From Chitinophagales bacterium (lineage in GTDB: Bacteria > Bacteroidota > Bacteroidia > Chitinophagales > Saprospiraceae), in NCBI GenBank assembly GCA_013298845.1, contig JAAFJN010000001.1:434001-498000 (forward strand): DNA of 64,000 nt. The letters run 5' to 3'. Positions 1 to 8,949 of this stretch are shown in pieces (the stretch's first letter is position 1; every line of letters starts with the position of its first letter). A model generated the notes under the pieces. The model was given only the letters and a program-made list of their open reading frames with translations, was not told where the DNA came from and did no database searches. The position numbers and the translations under genes are program-made.

Positions 1-1280
1 TGAAAGTAAGAGCGGGTTACGGCGTAGTTGGTAACCAGGCGAGCATTGGGTTGTTCCAATACGAAGCCTTGTTTGCGGGTAACTTCCCGGCCAGCCAAAA
101 CGGCGGCGGACAAAGTAATCTCGGTTATCCGTTTAATAATGTGTACCAAAATGGTATTGCCCAAACCCAACCGGCCAACCCGGATTTGCAGTGGGAAACG
201 GTAAATATGGCCAATTTCGGGATTGATGCGGCCTTCTTGAACGGCGCATTGACCGTTACTGCCGATTGGTTCGACAAAAGATCCAAAGACTTTTTGTTGA
301 CTATTCCGGCTTCTCCACAAACCGGATATTTGTTCATTACGCGCAACGTGGGTGAAATGAGCAACAAAGGCATTGAACTCGCGGTGAATTACAGCGGCAA
401 CTCTGGCAAAGAATTCAAATACGACATTGGTTTGAACTGGTCGGCCATCAAAAACCGGATTACCAGCATTAGTTCCGGGGTGAAAAACCTTACCAGCGCT
501 AACTTTGGCATTGGTTTAACCGGTACGGGTTGGAATGAATTTAGCCAATACGTTCCCGGCGGCGAAGCAGGTGAATTTTACGGTTACCAGTCTTTGGGAA
601 TTTTCCAAACCCAGGAACAAATTGATGCCCTGAACGAAAAATCACCCACGGGTTTTTATCACCGTGCCGCAACCCGCCCCGGCGACCGCTATTTTGCGGA
701 CCTTAACGGCGACGGCGTGGTAAATGCCGAAGACCGGACTTCACTCGGTAGCCCGCAGCCCAAGTTTTTCGGTGGTCTTAATTTTAATGCCTCGTACAAA
801 GCGTGGGATTTCAACGTGTTTTTCTACGGTTCTTACGGCAATAAAATCCTGAATTACATCGAAAGCAACCTGCAAAGTTTCCAAAAAACGGGATCTGAAG
901 GCGTGCAAAACGTGAGTGTAAACTACTACGAAAACCGTTGGACACCCACTAACCCGTCTGAGACGTACGCCCGCGCACTCCACAACGACGCCAACACGCT
1001 CAATAATGTTCCTTCGAGCCATTGGGTAGAAGATGGCAGTTATTTGCGTTTGAAAAACTTGTCCATTGGCTACACGGTACCCGCCAATTTGTCGAAAAAG
1101 GTAACTGCCTCCAAAGCACGGGTGTATGTATCCGCCCAAAACCTGTTAACTTTCACTAAATACAGCGGCCTCGATCCAGAAATCGGGATTCAAAATGGTA
1201 ATCCTATTTTCAATGGCGTGGACAATGGTGTTTATCCATCGTCCAGATTTGTCACCGTTGGTCTTAATGTTACATTTTAA
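1..1280 (+). CDS. SusC/RagA-type TonB-dependent receptor, C-terminal part
   Basis: The frame is open from the first base, so this is the 3' part (about 425 residues) of a gene that begins outside the window; the first in-window start codon is internal. The product is the end of a TonB-dependent outer-membrane beta-barrel that imports oligomers together with a SusD lipoprotein. Seen: the SusC-type phrase RAGYGVVGNQ at the very start, alternating aromatic/polar barrel strands throughout, an insertion with an Asp-rich loop (DLNGDGVVNAEDR, from about 699) typical of SusC extracellular loops, and a terminal strand ending in VGLNVTF, the usual C-terminal aromatic of an outer-membrane barrel. A SusD gene follows after 16 bp, which fixes the assignment. 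The substrate cannot be told from the sequence. Confidence 0.95.
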   Translation, partial: KVRAGYGVVGNQASIGLFQYEALFAGNFPASQNGGGQSNLGYPFNNVYQNGIAQTQPANPDLQWETVNMANFGIDAAFLNGALTVTADWFDKRSKDFLLTIPASPQTGYLFITRNVGEMSNKGIELAVNYSGNSGKEFKYDIGLNWSAIKNRITSISSGVKNLTSANFGIGLTGTGWNEFSQYVPGGEAGEFYGYQSLGIFQTQEQIDALNEKSPTGFYHRAATRPGDRYFADLNGDGVVNAEDRTSLGSPQPKFFGGLNFNASYKAWDFNVFFYGSYGNKILNYIESNLQSFQKTGSEGVQNVSVNYYENRWTPTNPSETYARALHNDANTLNNVPSSHWVEDGSYLRLKNLSIGYTVPANLSKKVTASKARVYVSAQNLLTFTKYSGLDPEIGIQNGNPIFNGVDNGVYPSSRFVTVGLNVTF

Positions 1281-1296
1281 AATAAACACTTAAAAT

Positions 1297-3027
1297 ATGA
1301 AAAATTATAAAATAGTAATCATCGCAATGGTTCTTTCTGTTGCGTTTTTTCCTATAGCGTGCAACGAAGGATTTTTGGATCAAACGGACTCCTTCCAAGG
1401 TACCGCCGATGGTACTTTTACCAAGTCCTCCGACGTAGTAGCGTTGGTAAATTCCGTTTACGACACGTACCAAAACAGCGATTTGCTGAAGAAATGTATT
1501 TGGTACCGGGCTAATTTTAGCACCCACGACTTTTTCAACTGGGGTTCCGATGTGTTTTGGAACAACTACCAGATTCCCGCTACTTTTGGTGGATTAACCA
1601 CTTTTTGGAACAACTCGTACATCGGTATTGCGCGGGCAAATGCCGCCTTTGATGTTATTGCACGGGCCAAAGAAAAAGGTATTGTTACGGCGGCTTTGGC
1701 CGACCGCTTAACGGGTGAAGCCTACTTTTTAAGAGGAATGACCTACTATTATCTCGCCGCTTCTTTTGGCGGGGTACCTTTAGAGTTAAACGCCGTATCC
1801 GATGGTTTAGGCCCACGCGCTACCCGCGAAGCCGTATTCCAACAGGTAGTGGCCGATATGCAGCAAGCCGAAAGATTGTTGTTGTCAAAATCAGATTTGC
1901 CACAATCCGAACTCGGACGGGCGACCAAAGGCGCGGCTTACGGCTTTGAAGGGGCCGCCCGAATGTGGTTGAAAGACTACGCCGGTGCACTGGCCGCGTT
2001 CAATAACCCGGAACTAAACAAGTACAGTTTATTGTCCGATTTTGCCAATGTACACGAATACAGCCAGCAAAACAACGACGAAAATATCTTTGAAGTACAG
2101 TTCCAATTGCCTCCAGGCGGTTCACAAAGTTGGGACGGTAGCTGGCAGCCGCCCGGCGCTGAATTGGGCTGGATTGACAGTTTTAGTTGGCCCGAGGAGA
2201 TCACGCAGCAAGGTTACGATTACGGAAACCCGGCCCTGTGGTATTCTTATCAGCCGGGCGACCGCCGCAAATTGCTCACCATTGTTGGCCCCGGTGATAC
2301 CTTGGCCAGTCCGGGCATTATTGCCAAATGGGGTGGTATCAAAGGTTATATTCCCGTTGTGGCTGGTTTTGCCGCCAATGATCCAAAGTACAAAGCCGAT
2401 GACGGTACCATCCTGAACACGGTTGGAACCCTCACAAGACCTTGGTACGGCAGCGACGGTGGCCGCACCGGGTACTTCTGCGCAAAGAAATGGAGAGACC
2501 CAAACCTTACCGGTAACTACGGTCAATCGGCTATTTTTGGTGACCAAAACCAAACGCTGTTGCGCTACGCCGAAATTTTGTTATCCAGAGCCGAGTGCAA
2601 AGTGCGCACCGGTGATATTGGTGGCGCTATGGCCGACCTGAAACTCGTTCGCGACCGCGCATGGGGTGGTTCGGCTCCCGCCGTGATGCAGGATGGTGCT
2701 AATTTCGACGGCTCTCCGGCGGAACCCATCACCGATCCGTTGCAAATGGTATTGAGCGAATACCGCCACGAACTTACCGGCGAGTATTCCCTCTTTTTCA
2801 ATTTGTGCCGCGCCGGTGATACCGAAGCCATTGCTTTTATTAAAAAAGCCAACGGAACGGTGGACAATAGTTTTGAACCCGTTCCTAACCCGGCTCCCGG
2901 CCCAACGAACGATGGTATGAAACACGGTTTGTACAATACAACACCTTCGTTGAACAACCTGTTATTGCCCATTCCGCAGGCCGCAATTGCGCTGAATCCT
3001 AATTTGACGCAAAACCCCGGTTATTAA
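1297..3027 (+). CDS. SusD/RagB family nutrient-binding outer membrane lipoprotein
   Basis: 576 residues. The N-terminus is a lipoprotein signal with a lipobox ending in Cys22 (PIAC), so the mature protein is lipid-anchored, probably at the cell surface. SusD proteins cap the SusC barrel and bind the glycan or peptide substrate. Seen: the N-terminal phrase GFLDQTD, the TPR-like segment around residues 140-180 with LTGEAYFLRGMTYYYLA, and the C-terminal RagB signature LLRYAEILLSRAECKVRTGD near residue 420. It lies 16 bp after the SusC stop and is closed by a strong terminator, so the two form one transcript. Length is normal for the family. Substrate unknown. Confidence 0.95.
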   Translation: MKNYKIVIIAMVLSVAFFPIACNEGFLDQTDSFQGTADGTFTKSSDVVALVNSVYDTYQNSDLLKKCIWYRANFSTHDFFNWGSDVFWNNYQIPATFGGLTTFWNNSYIGIARANAAFDVIARAKEKGIVTAALADRLTGEAYFLRGMTYYYLAASFGGVPLELNAVSDGLGPRATREAVFQQVVADMQQAERLLLSKSDLPQSELGRATKGAAYGFEGAARMWLKDYAGALAAFNNPELNKYSLLSDFANVHEYSQQNNDENIFEVQFQLPPGGSQSWDGSWQPPGAELGWIDSFSWPEEITQQGYDYGNPALWYSYQPGDRRKLLTIVGPGDTLASPGIIAKWGGIKGYIPVVAGFAANDPKYKADDGTILNTVGTLTRPWYGSDGGRTGYFCAKKWRDPNLTGNYGQSAIFGDQNQTLLRYAEILLSRAECKVRTGDIGGAMADLKLVRDRAWGGSAPAVMQDGANFDGSPAEPITDPLQMVLSEYRHELTGEYSLFFNLCRAGDTEAIAFIKKANGTVDNSFEPVPNPAPGPTNDGMKHGLYNTTPSLNNLLLPIPQAAIALNPNLTQNPGY

Positions 3028-3043
3028 TTTGTTGTAAACTTTT

Positions 3044-3091
3044 GGCTCAATTGCAATGGTCACCTGACGTTGCAATTGAGCCATTTTTTTT
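3044..3091 (+). terminator. Intrinsic terminator after susCD
   Basis: A perfect 13-bp stem (GGCTCAATTGCAA at 3044-3056 and its complement at 3070-3082) with a 13-nt loop is followed by A and eight T (3084-3091). It ends the SusC-SusD transcript and separates it from the VCBS lipoprotein gene. Confidence 0.95.
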
Positions 3092-3175
3092 AGGCTATCT
3101 CACCCAACGAGAAGCCTTTTTTTGTGGTTGTTTCCATTGCGCTACTCAAGATTGCTTTATTTCAACTATTTGAAG

Positions 3176-6100
3176 ATGACTAAAAAAAAATTAGTCCTGG
3201 TTTTGTGGTGCATTACCGCGCTCATGGCCTGCCAGGACAAATCGATATTATTTGAAAAAATAAACGCCAACCGCTCCGGCATTCATTTTAACAATGTTAT
3301 TACCGAATCGGATTCGCTCAATCCCATGAGCGTCGTTAATGTGTACAACGGCGGCGGGGTTGGCGTGGGCGATTTTAACAACGACGGATTGCCGGATCTT
3401 TACTTCACGGGCAATATGGTGGCCAGCAAATTGTACCTCAACAAAGGCGATTTTAAGTTTGAAGACATCACCGATGCCGCCGATGTGGCGGGTATGGGCC
3501 GGTGGGCAAGGGGCGTGGCGGTGGTGGACATCAACAACGATGGCCGGTCGGACCTGTACGTTTGCAACACCATTTCCACCGATACCCTGCAACGCCGCAA
3601 TATTTTGTACGTTAACCAGGGCGTCAACGAAAAAGGTATCCCCTATTTTAAAGACATGGCCGCCGAATACGGTTTAGACCGGCACGAATTGTCCACCATG
3701 GCCAATTTTTTTGATTACGATAACGACGGCGACCTCGATGTGTACCTCACCGTCAATGAAGCCTCCACCGTGAACCCGAATAAATTTGGCAAAACCCTCA
3801 ACGAAAACGTCAAAACAAACAAAGGCGGCAAAGGAAAATTGTACCAAAACAACTGGAATGCGGCGTTGAACCACCCGGTTTTTGTGGATGTTTCGGCGCG
3901 GGCCGGGATTCAATTCGACGGATTTGGCCACGGCGCTACTGTCGCCGATATTAACCTCGACGGCTGGAAAGACATTTACGTGAGCAACGATTTTTTGTCG
4001 GATAATCTTCTCTACATTAACAACCAAAACGGCACGTTTACCAATCGCTCCAAAGAATACTTCAAACACACGTCTTTTAACGCGATGGGCCAGGACATTA
4101 TTGACATCAACAACGACGGCCTATCCGAAGTGATTGAACTCGATATGAACCCACGGGATAACTATCGGAAAAAGATGATGCTGCCCTCCAGCAATTACAA
4201 TTTGATTCAAAATTTTGACTTTTACGGCAGCCAGTTTCAATACATCCGAAATACCCTGCAACTCAACCAGGGGCCGCGTTTGTTGGAAAATGATTCCGTG
4301 GGGCCGCCGGTATTCAGCGAAATTGGTTTTTTGAGCGGTGTTGCCCAAACCGATTGGAGTTGGACACCCTTGGTCCAGGATTTTGACAACGATGGTTTCC
4401 GGGATATCATCGTCACCAACGGATTTCCCAAAGACGTTACTGATCTTGACTTTATTACTTACCGCCAAAACGCCATTATCGGGGATTCGCCCCTGAAGTT
4501 GCTGGACAAAATTCCCGAAATCAAACTGGCTAATTTTGCCTTCAAAAACACGGGTGGTATTCGTTTCAACGATGTTACGGCCAATTGGGGTTTATCCACG
4601 CCCAGTTTTTCCAACGGTGCCGCGTACGCCGATCTCGACCAGGATGGCGACATGGATTTGGTGGTCAACAACATTGGCGACGAAGCCTTTTTGTACGAAA
4701 ATACGCTTCGCACCCCCAACGACAACGAGCACCATTTTTTGCAGGTAAAATGCGTGGGCACCCCGCAAAACAAAGACGGCATTGGGGCCTGGGTTGATAT
4801 TTATTACAACGGCGCGCACCAATCTTACGAAAACACGCCTTACCGGGGTTATCTTTCCACGTACCAAAACATGGCTCATTTTGGTTTGGGCCAACAAAAC
4901 ACAGTGGATTCCGTGGTGGTGCGCTGGCCCAACGGGAAAAAACAAACCATCCCGAACGTCAAAGCCGATCAGTTGCTGCTGGTGAATGTCAACGATGCCA
5001 CCGAAAACTACGAATGGCAACCCAACGAACTAAAGACTCCTCCCCTGTTTAAAGAAATTACCCAATCGGCGGCGCTTCAGTTTACGTACCAGGACCGCGA
5101 CTTTATTGATTTCAACATTCAGTCCACGTTGCCGCACAAACTTTCCGAGTACCGGCCCGCCCTTGCGGTGGCGGATTTGGACGGCAACGGACTTGACGAT
5201 TTGGTTATTTCCGGTAATTCGTACGCCGAACCCTCGCTTTTTTTGCAACAGGCGAATGGCCAATTTACCCAACGGGATTTGACGGATAAAAAAAACATGC
5301 TCCCCAAAAATTCAAACGACGAGGGCGTATTGCTGTTTGATGCCAACGGCGATCAGCGGCCGGATTTATACGTGGTTTGCGGGGGGTACAATTTTGAACG
5401 CAACAGCCCCAATTACCAGGACCGGCTGTATATCAATACCGGCGACGGCCATTTTGTAAAGGACGAAAAAGCGTTGCCCACGAACTACACCAGCAAACTT
5501 TGTGTAAAAGCCTTGGACTTCAACCGCGACGGCAAACTGGATCTTTTTGTTTCGGGGCGGGTTGATCCGGGGCGGTACCCTCAGCCGGTCAGTAGTTTTA
5601 TGTACCGGAACGATAGCGAAAACGGCATCGCAAAATTCACCGATGTGACCAGCGAAGTGGCCCCGGAGTTAAACAATATCGGGATGGTCAGCGATGCCCT
5701 TTTTACCGATTTTGACAACGATAACCAATTGGATTTGATCGTCGTTGGCGAATGGATGCCCGTTTGTTTTTTTAAAAATAACCAAGGCGTTTTTAAAAAT
5801 ATTTCCCAAAATTCCGGCGTAAACGACCAACCGGGCTGGTGGAATTCCATTGTGGCCGGGGACTTTCGGAATTGCGGAAAAACCGATTATATCATCGGTA
5901 ATGTGGGCCTGAACACCTTGTACCAGGCCAGCGACGAACATCCGGTATTTGTTACGGCCAAAGACTTTGACAACACCGGCGGCTACGTACCCATTGCGTC
6001 GTTGTTCCTGCCGGATACCAAGGGTGCGTACCGCGAATTTCCCGCCATGGGCCGCGACGATATTCTCAAAAGGATTCCTTCTTTGCGCAAACGGTTTAAC

Positions 6101-6751
6101 ACGTACAAACCCTTTGCACTGGCCACGATGGACGAAATTTTTCCCGCCGACCGCATGAAAGACGCCCAACGTTTGAAGGCCACCATGTTGCAATCCTGTT
6201 ATTTGCGCAATGAAGGCGAGGGCCGGTTTACCATTATTCCTTTGCCCGTTGAAGCCCAGTTTTCGGTGATGAATGGCATGGTCGCCGACGATTTCGACGC
6301 CGACGGCAACCTCGACGTATTGATCAACGGCAACGATTACAGCACCGAAGTGTCCATTGGCCGCCTCGATGCCATGAATGGTTTGTTGTTAAAAGGTGAT
6401 GGGAACGGCAACTTTTCGCCGTTATCTATCCTGCAAAGTGGCATTTATATTCCCGGCAACGGAAAAGCTTTGGTGAAACTTATGGCGGGCAACGGCAATT
6501 ACCTCGTTGCGGCCAGCCAGTTTCAAGGCCCTTTGAAATTGTTTTCTTTGAATAAAAATTTGAAAAATATCCGAATCAACCCGGACGACGTGAGCGCGGT
6601 GGTGCAGTACAAAAATGGAAAAACCCGGAAAGAGGAATTTTATTATGGTTCTTCGTTTTTGTCCCAATCGGGGCGGTTTATTGCCGTTGGCGAACACGTT
6701 TCCACCGTCCAAATTACCGACAGTCAGGGGCGAACTCGAAATATCCCATAG
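3176..6751 (+). CDS. FG-GAP/VCBS-repeat lipoprotein with ASPIC/UnbV domain (CRTAC1-like)
   Basis: 1191 residues from ATG 3176; this start is preferred to the upstream in-frame TTG because it gives a clean lipoprotein signal with lipobox LMAC19. About 13 calcium-loop repeats of the form D-N/D-x-D-G-x-x-D-hydrophobic are visible, for example DFNNDGLPDLYF, DINNDGRSDLYV, DYDNDGDLDVYL, DFDNDGFRDIIV, DLDQDGDMDLVV and DFDADGNLDVLI, in two blocks. Between them, near residue 580, is the ASPIC/UnbV signature VRWPNGKKQTIPNV. The expected fold is one or two beta-propellers on the outer surface. Such proteins often accompany SusCD pairs in Bacteroidota and are assumed to bind glycans or calcium; no enzymatic role can be assigned. 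It is a separate transcription unit because a terminator precedes it. Confidence 0.9.
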   Translation: MTKKKLVLVLWCITALMACQDKSILFEKINANRSGIHFNNVITESDSLNPMSVVNVYNGGGVGVGDFNNDGLPDLYFTGNMVASKLYLNKGDFKFEDITDAADVAGMGRWARGVAVVDINNDGRSDLYVCNTISTDTLQRRNILYVNQGVNEKGIPYFKDMAAEYGLDRHELSTMANFFDYDNDGDLDVYLTVNEASTVNPNKFGKTLNENVKTNKGGKGKLYQNNWNAALNHPVFVDVSARAGIQFDGFGHGATVADINLDGWKDIYVSNDFLSDNLLYINNQNGTFTNRSKEYFKHTSFNAMGQDIIDINNDGLSEVIELDMNPRDNYRKKMMLPSSNYNLIQNFDFYGSQFQYIRNTLQLNQGPRLLENDSVGPPVFSEIGFLSGVAQTDWSWTPLVQDFDNDGFRDIIVTNGFPKDVTDLDFITYRQNAIIGDSPLKLLDKIPEIKLANFAFKNTGGIRFNDVTANWGLSTPSFSNGAAYADLDQDGDMDLVVNNIGDEAFLYENTLRTPNDNEHHFLQVKCVGTPQNKDGIGAWVDIYYNGAHQSYENTPYRGYLSTYQNMAHFGLGQQNTVDSVVVRWPNGKKQTIPNVKADQLLLVNVNDATENYEWQPNELKTPPLFKEITQSAALQFTYQDRDFIDFNIQSTLPHKLSEYRPALAVADLDGNGLDDLVISGNSYAEPSLFLQQANGQFTQRDLTDKKNMLPKNSNDEGVLLFDANGDQRPDLYVVCGGYNFERNSPNYQDRLYINTGDGHFVKDEKALPTNYTSKLCVKALDFNRDGKLDLFVSGRVDPGRYPQPVSSFMYRNDSENGIAKFTDVTSEVAPELNNIGMVSDALFTDFDNDNQLDLIVVGEWMPVCFFKNNQGVFKNISQNSGVNDQPGWWNSIVAGDFRNCGKTDYIIGNVGLNTLYQASDEHPVFVTAKDFDNTGGYVPIASLFLPDTKGAYREFPAMGRDDILKRIPSLRKRFNTYKPFALATMDEIFPADRMKDAQRLKATMLQSCYLRNEGEGRFTIIPLPVEAQFSVMNGMVADDFDADGNLDVLINGNDYSTEVSIGRLDAMNGLLLKGDGNGNFSPLSILQSGIYIPGNGKALVKLMAGNGNYLVAASQFQGPLKLFSLNKNLKNIRINPDDVSAVVQYKNGKTRKEEFYYGSSFLSQSGRFIAVGEHVSTVQITDSQGRTRNIP

Positions 6752-6764
6752 GTAATTTCACGCA

Positions 6765-6805
6765 TGTCTTGTGTCTAATGTCTTCTGTCTAAGGTCTAAA
6801 ATCTA
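6765..6805. repeat. Degenerate GTCTAAnGTCT array (copy 1)
   Basis: Four to five imperfect units of about 11 nt (TGTCTAATGTCTTCTGTCTAA and so on) fill the gap between two converging genes. The stop codon of the minus-strand gene (6803-6805) lies inside the array. Related arrays occur at 17119-17165 and 21841-21894. Confidence 0.7.
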
Positions 6806-8911
6806 ATGTTTCTTATCCCCCGGATCGCAAGGAACCCCGGTGCCGGGATGCACTGCGGGGTTGTTGTCGTCGCAGTCTTCGTAACTGAAATAACCATCGG
6901 CGTCGCGGTCTTTGTAAAAATAGGTTTTGGCCAATTGAAAGGCCGTTTCGCCCACTTGTTGACCAATGAGGCGCCCGGGAATATCGTCGCAAGGGGCTTG
7001 AATACCCGCCCAAATGCACGATAAACTGGCTTGGTCGGCGGCATCGCGGTAAGTGGCCCATTGCAACGGAATGGGCATTGCCGGGCTTTGTTCAAATTTC
7101 ACAAACTGGCTGTCGGGATGCACCACGTATTCGCCCATGCCACCCGGAAAATACGGATCGCCGGTGAGCAATTGAAGCACTTCGGCCCCGGAGTGGGCAA
7201 AAGCCGCGTGGGACGACACAAACGCGCTAAAGGGCGGGGTGATAAATTTTTTATCCTGGTAAGGAACCCAATTTTCGCCCAAAATCCAACCAATACCCGC
7301 CGTTTGGTTGGGGCCTTTTACTTTATCGGCCCCTTTCCAGGTGTAGAATTTTATTTTACCCACGTTTTCTTTGCGGGCGCCGGCCAGGGTATCATTTTTG
7401 GTCACCACGGCTACGCGCCCCGGCAGCAGCGGCATCCCTTCCCAGTGGTACGAAGGTTGCTTAGGATCGCTGCTTTGGCCCTTAGCGGCCATGTAGCGCA
7501 GGGCTGTAATGGGGCGCGGTCCATCGAAACGGCCTTTTAGCCCCCAAGCGGCAATGGCGGCATCGTGGAGGGCGGCACCGAGCGCAAAACAGGACTTTAC
7601 TTCCCATTCGAGATCGTTCATCACCGGTCCTTTGCCATTGAATTTTTTGACCAATTCGGGGCGGTCGCTGACGTAATTGAGCAGCGCAAGCCAGTGCCCC
7701 GGCGGGGTTTGGTCCGCCGGACCTTCAGCCCAGTATCGTGCCGCGACGCGCATGTAGTCGCCCCGGGGAATCCACACCGGCGCGTACAGTTGACCGCTGC
7801 GGGGATTCACCGAATGCCCAACACTGGCATCGCGCCCGCCATTGAAATCGTAAAAAGCCGGTAATTCGGTGCGGTTGGCCGGGTATTTGGCAATATTGCC
7901 CATGCTGCGCGGCGATACGTCCCAGCGCAGGGTATCTTTGGGGTTGAGCAGTGCCGACCAGTGGAGTACCAGAGAATAATTCCACATGTACTCTTTGGCG
8001 GTATTGCCCCCTTTCAGGCTATCCAAACGGTTAAAAAAGAATTCACCGGTATTGTGGTAATAGTGGTAATCGCGTCGGTTGCGCTGGTATACTTTCAGGT
8101 TTTTTCGTTCGAGGGCAAATGGTTTTACCCGTCCCCAATCGGCTCCCTGGCAGGTTTGGGTGCCGGTGAAAATGCGGTTTCCGCGTTCATCCAGCGAATC
8201 CAGCAAGGAGGCAAATGTCCGTCCGCGACAAGCGCATTCGTACACCGGATAACCATCCGGGTCAATGGCATAGTTCAATTTGAGGGGTTGCCAGTGGTTG
8301 GGGCTAATATCCGGTCCAACGCCGGGCACGTTTACTTCCAGCGGTGTATTATAGGGTTGGTACCGGTTGTCGAAATAGTTGTTGGCTTCTTTGGACTCGT
8401 CGTTGCCGGCCATTTGCAGCACCGATTGGGCGATATAATTCCCCAGGGCCGCCGGTGATCCGTTGGTGTAATCGGCATTGTAGTTGCGCGGGTCGTAGCC
8501 CAGGGATTGCATCAGTTCGCGGTAGCGGTACAAACTGCCGGTGTATTGCGGCGATTTGGAAAAACGCGCCATCAAAAAGCGGTAAGCGGCAAAACTCATG
8601 GCCTCTTGGCGGGCGGCTTCAATATTTTGGGGTTTGGGTGGTGGCGTGAAGGCACACGTGTAGCCATTAACGGTTTTTCCGAGCAAATAAGGCGTTGCAA
8701 CGTCGTCGTAAGCCGCCCAGGCATCGTACATGGCCACCGAAAAGTGAAAAATTGTTCGGGCTTGTACGTTGGCCCGGTTCAGATCTTCACTGATGGATTT
8801 TAGGAGCAGTTCGTTCCATTGGCGCATCACGGTGGGTTGGGCCATTAGCCCGGCCGTCATATTGACCAATAAAAGCAGCGTTACAATGGATTTTTGTATA
8901 AAATAGCGCAT
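6803..8911 (-). CDS. Vanadium-dependent haloperoxidase/PAP2-superfamily protein with altered metal site and MopE-like tail
   Basis: 702 residues with an N-terminal signal peptide (to about residue 24, ending GLMAQ). The PAP2/haloperoxidase fold is shown by the first motif K-x6-RP within LKGRFDGPRPITALR (near residue 460) and the second motif FVSSHAAF (near 565, usually PSGH). The third motif is normally SRxxxGIH. Here it reads SCIWAGIQAPCDDIPGR: Cys632 replaces the conserved Arg and Gln638 replaces the His that covalently holds vanadate. The C-terminus (about 671-702) carries a MopE-type metal-binding motif (DRDADGYFSYEDCDDNNPAVHPG). In other Bacteroidota these proteins are often next to SusCD and VCBS genes, as here. 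Haloperoxidase activity is doubtful; a phosphatase-like or binding role is possible. Confidence 0.85.
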   Translation of the reverse strand: MRYFIQKSIVTLLLLVNMTAGLMAQPTVMRQWNELLLKSISEDLNRANVQARTIFHFSVAMYDAWAAYDDVATPYLLGKTVNGYTCAFTPPPKPQNIEAARQEAMSFAAYRFLMARFSKSPQYTGSLYRYRELMQSLGYDPRNYNADYTNGSPAALGNYIAQSVLQMAGNDESKEANNYFDNRYQPYNTPLEVNVPGVGPDISPNHWQPLKLNYAIDPDGYPVYECACRGRTFASLLDSLDERGNRIFTGTQTCQGADWGRVKPFALERKNLKVYQRNRRDYHYYHNTGEFFFNRLDSLKGGNTAKEYMWNYSLVLHWSALLNPKDTLRWDVSPRSMGNIAKYPANRTELPAFYDFNGGRDASVGHSVNPRSGQLYAPVWIPRGDYMRVAARYWAEGPADQTPPGHWLALLNYVSDRPELVKKFNGKGPVMNDLEWEVKSCFALGAALHDAAIAAWGLKGRFDGPRPITALRYMAAKGQSSDPKQPSYHWEGMPLLPGRVAVVTKNDTLAGARKENVGKIKFYTWKGADKVKGPNQTAGIGWILGENWVPYQDKKFITPPFSAFVSSHAAFAHSGAEVLQLLTGDPYFPGGMGEYVVHPDSQFVKFEQSPAMPIPLQWATYRDAADQASLSCIWAGIQAPCDDIPGRLIGQQVGETAFQLAKTYFYKDRDADGYFSYEDCDDNNPAVHPGTGVPCDPGDKKH

Positions 8912-8949
8912 ATAGACTAAAAAACGTCGGCTGTAGCCAAAAAGCGGTG

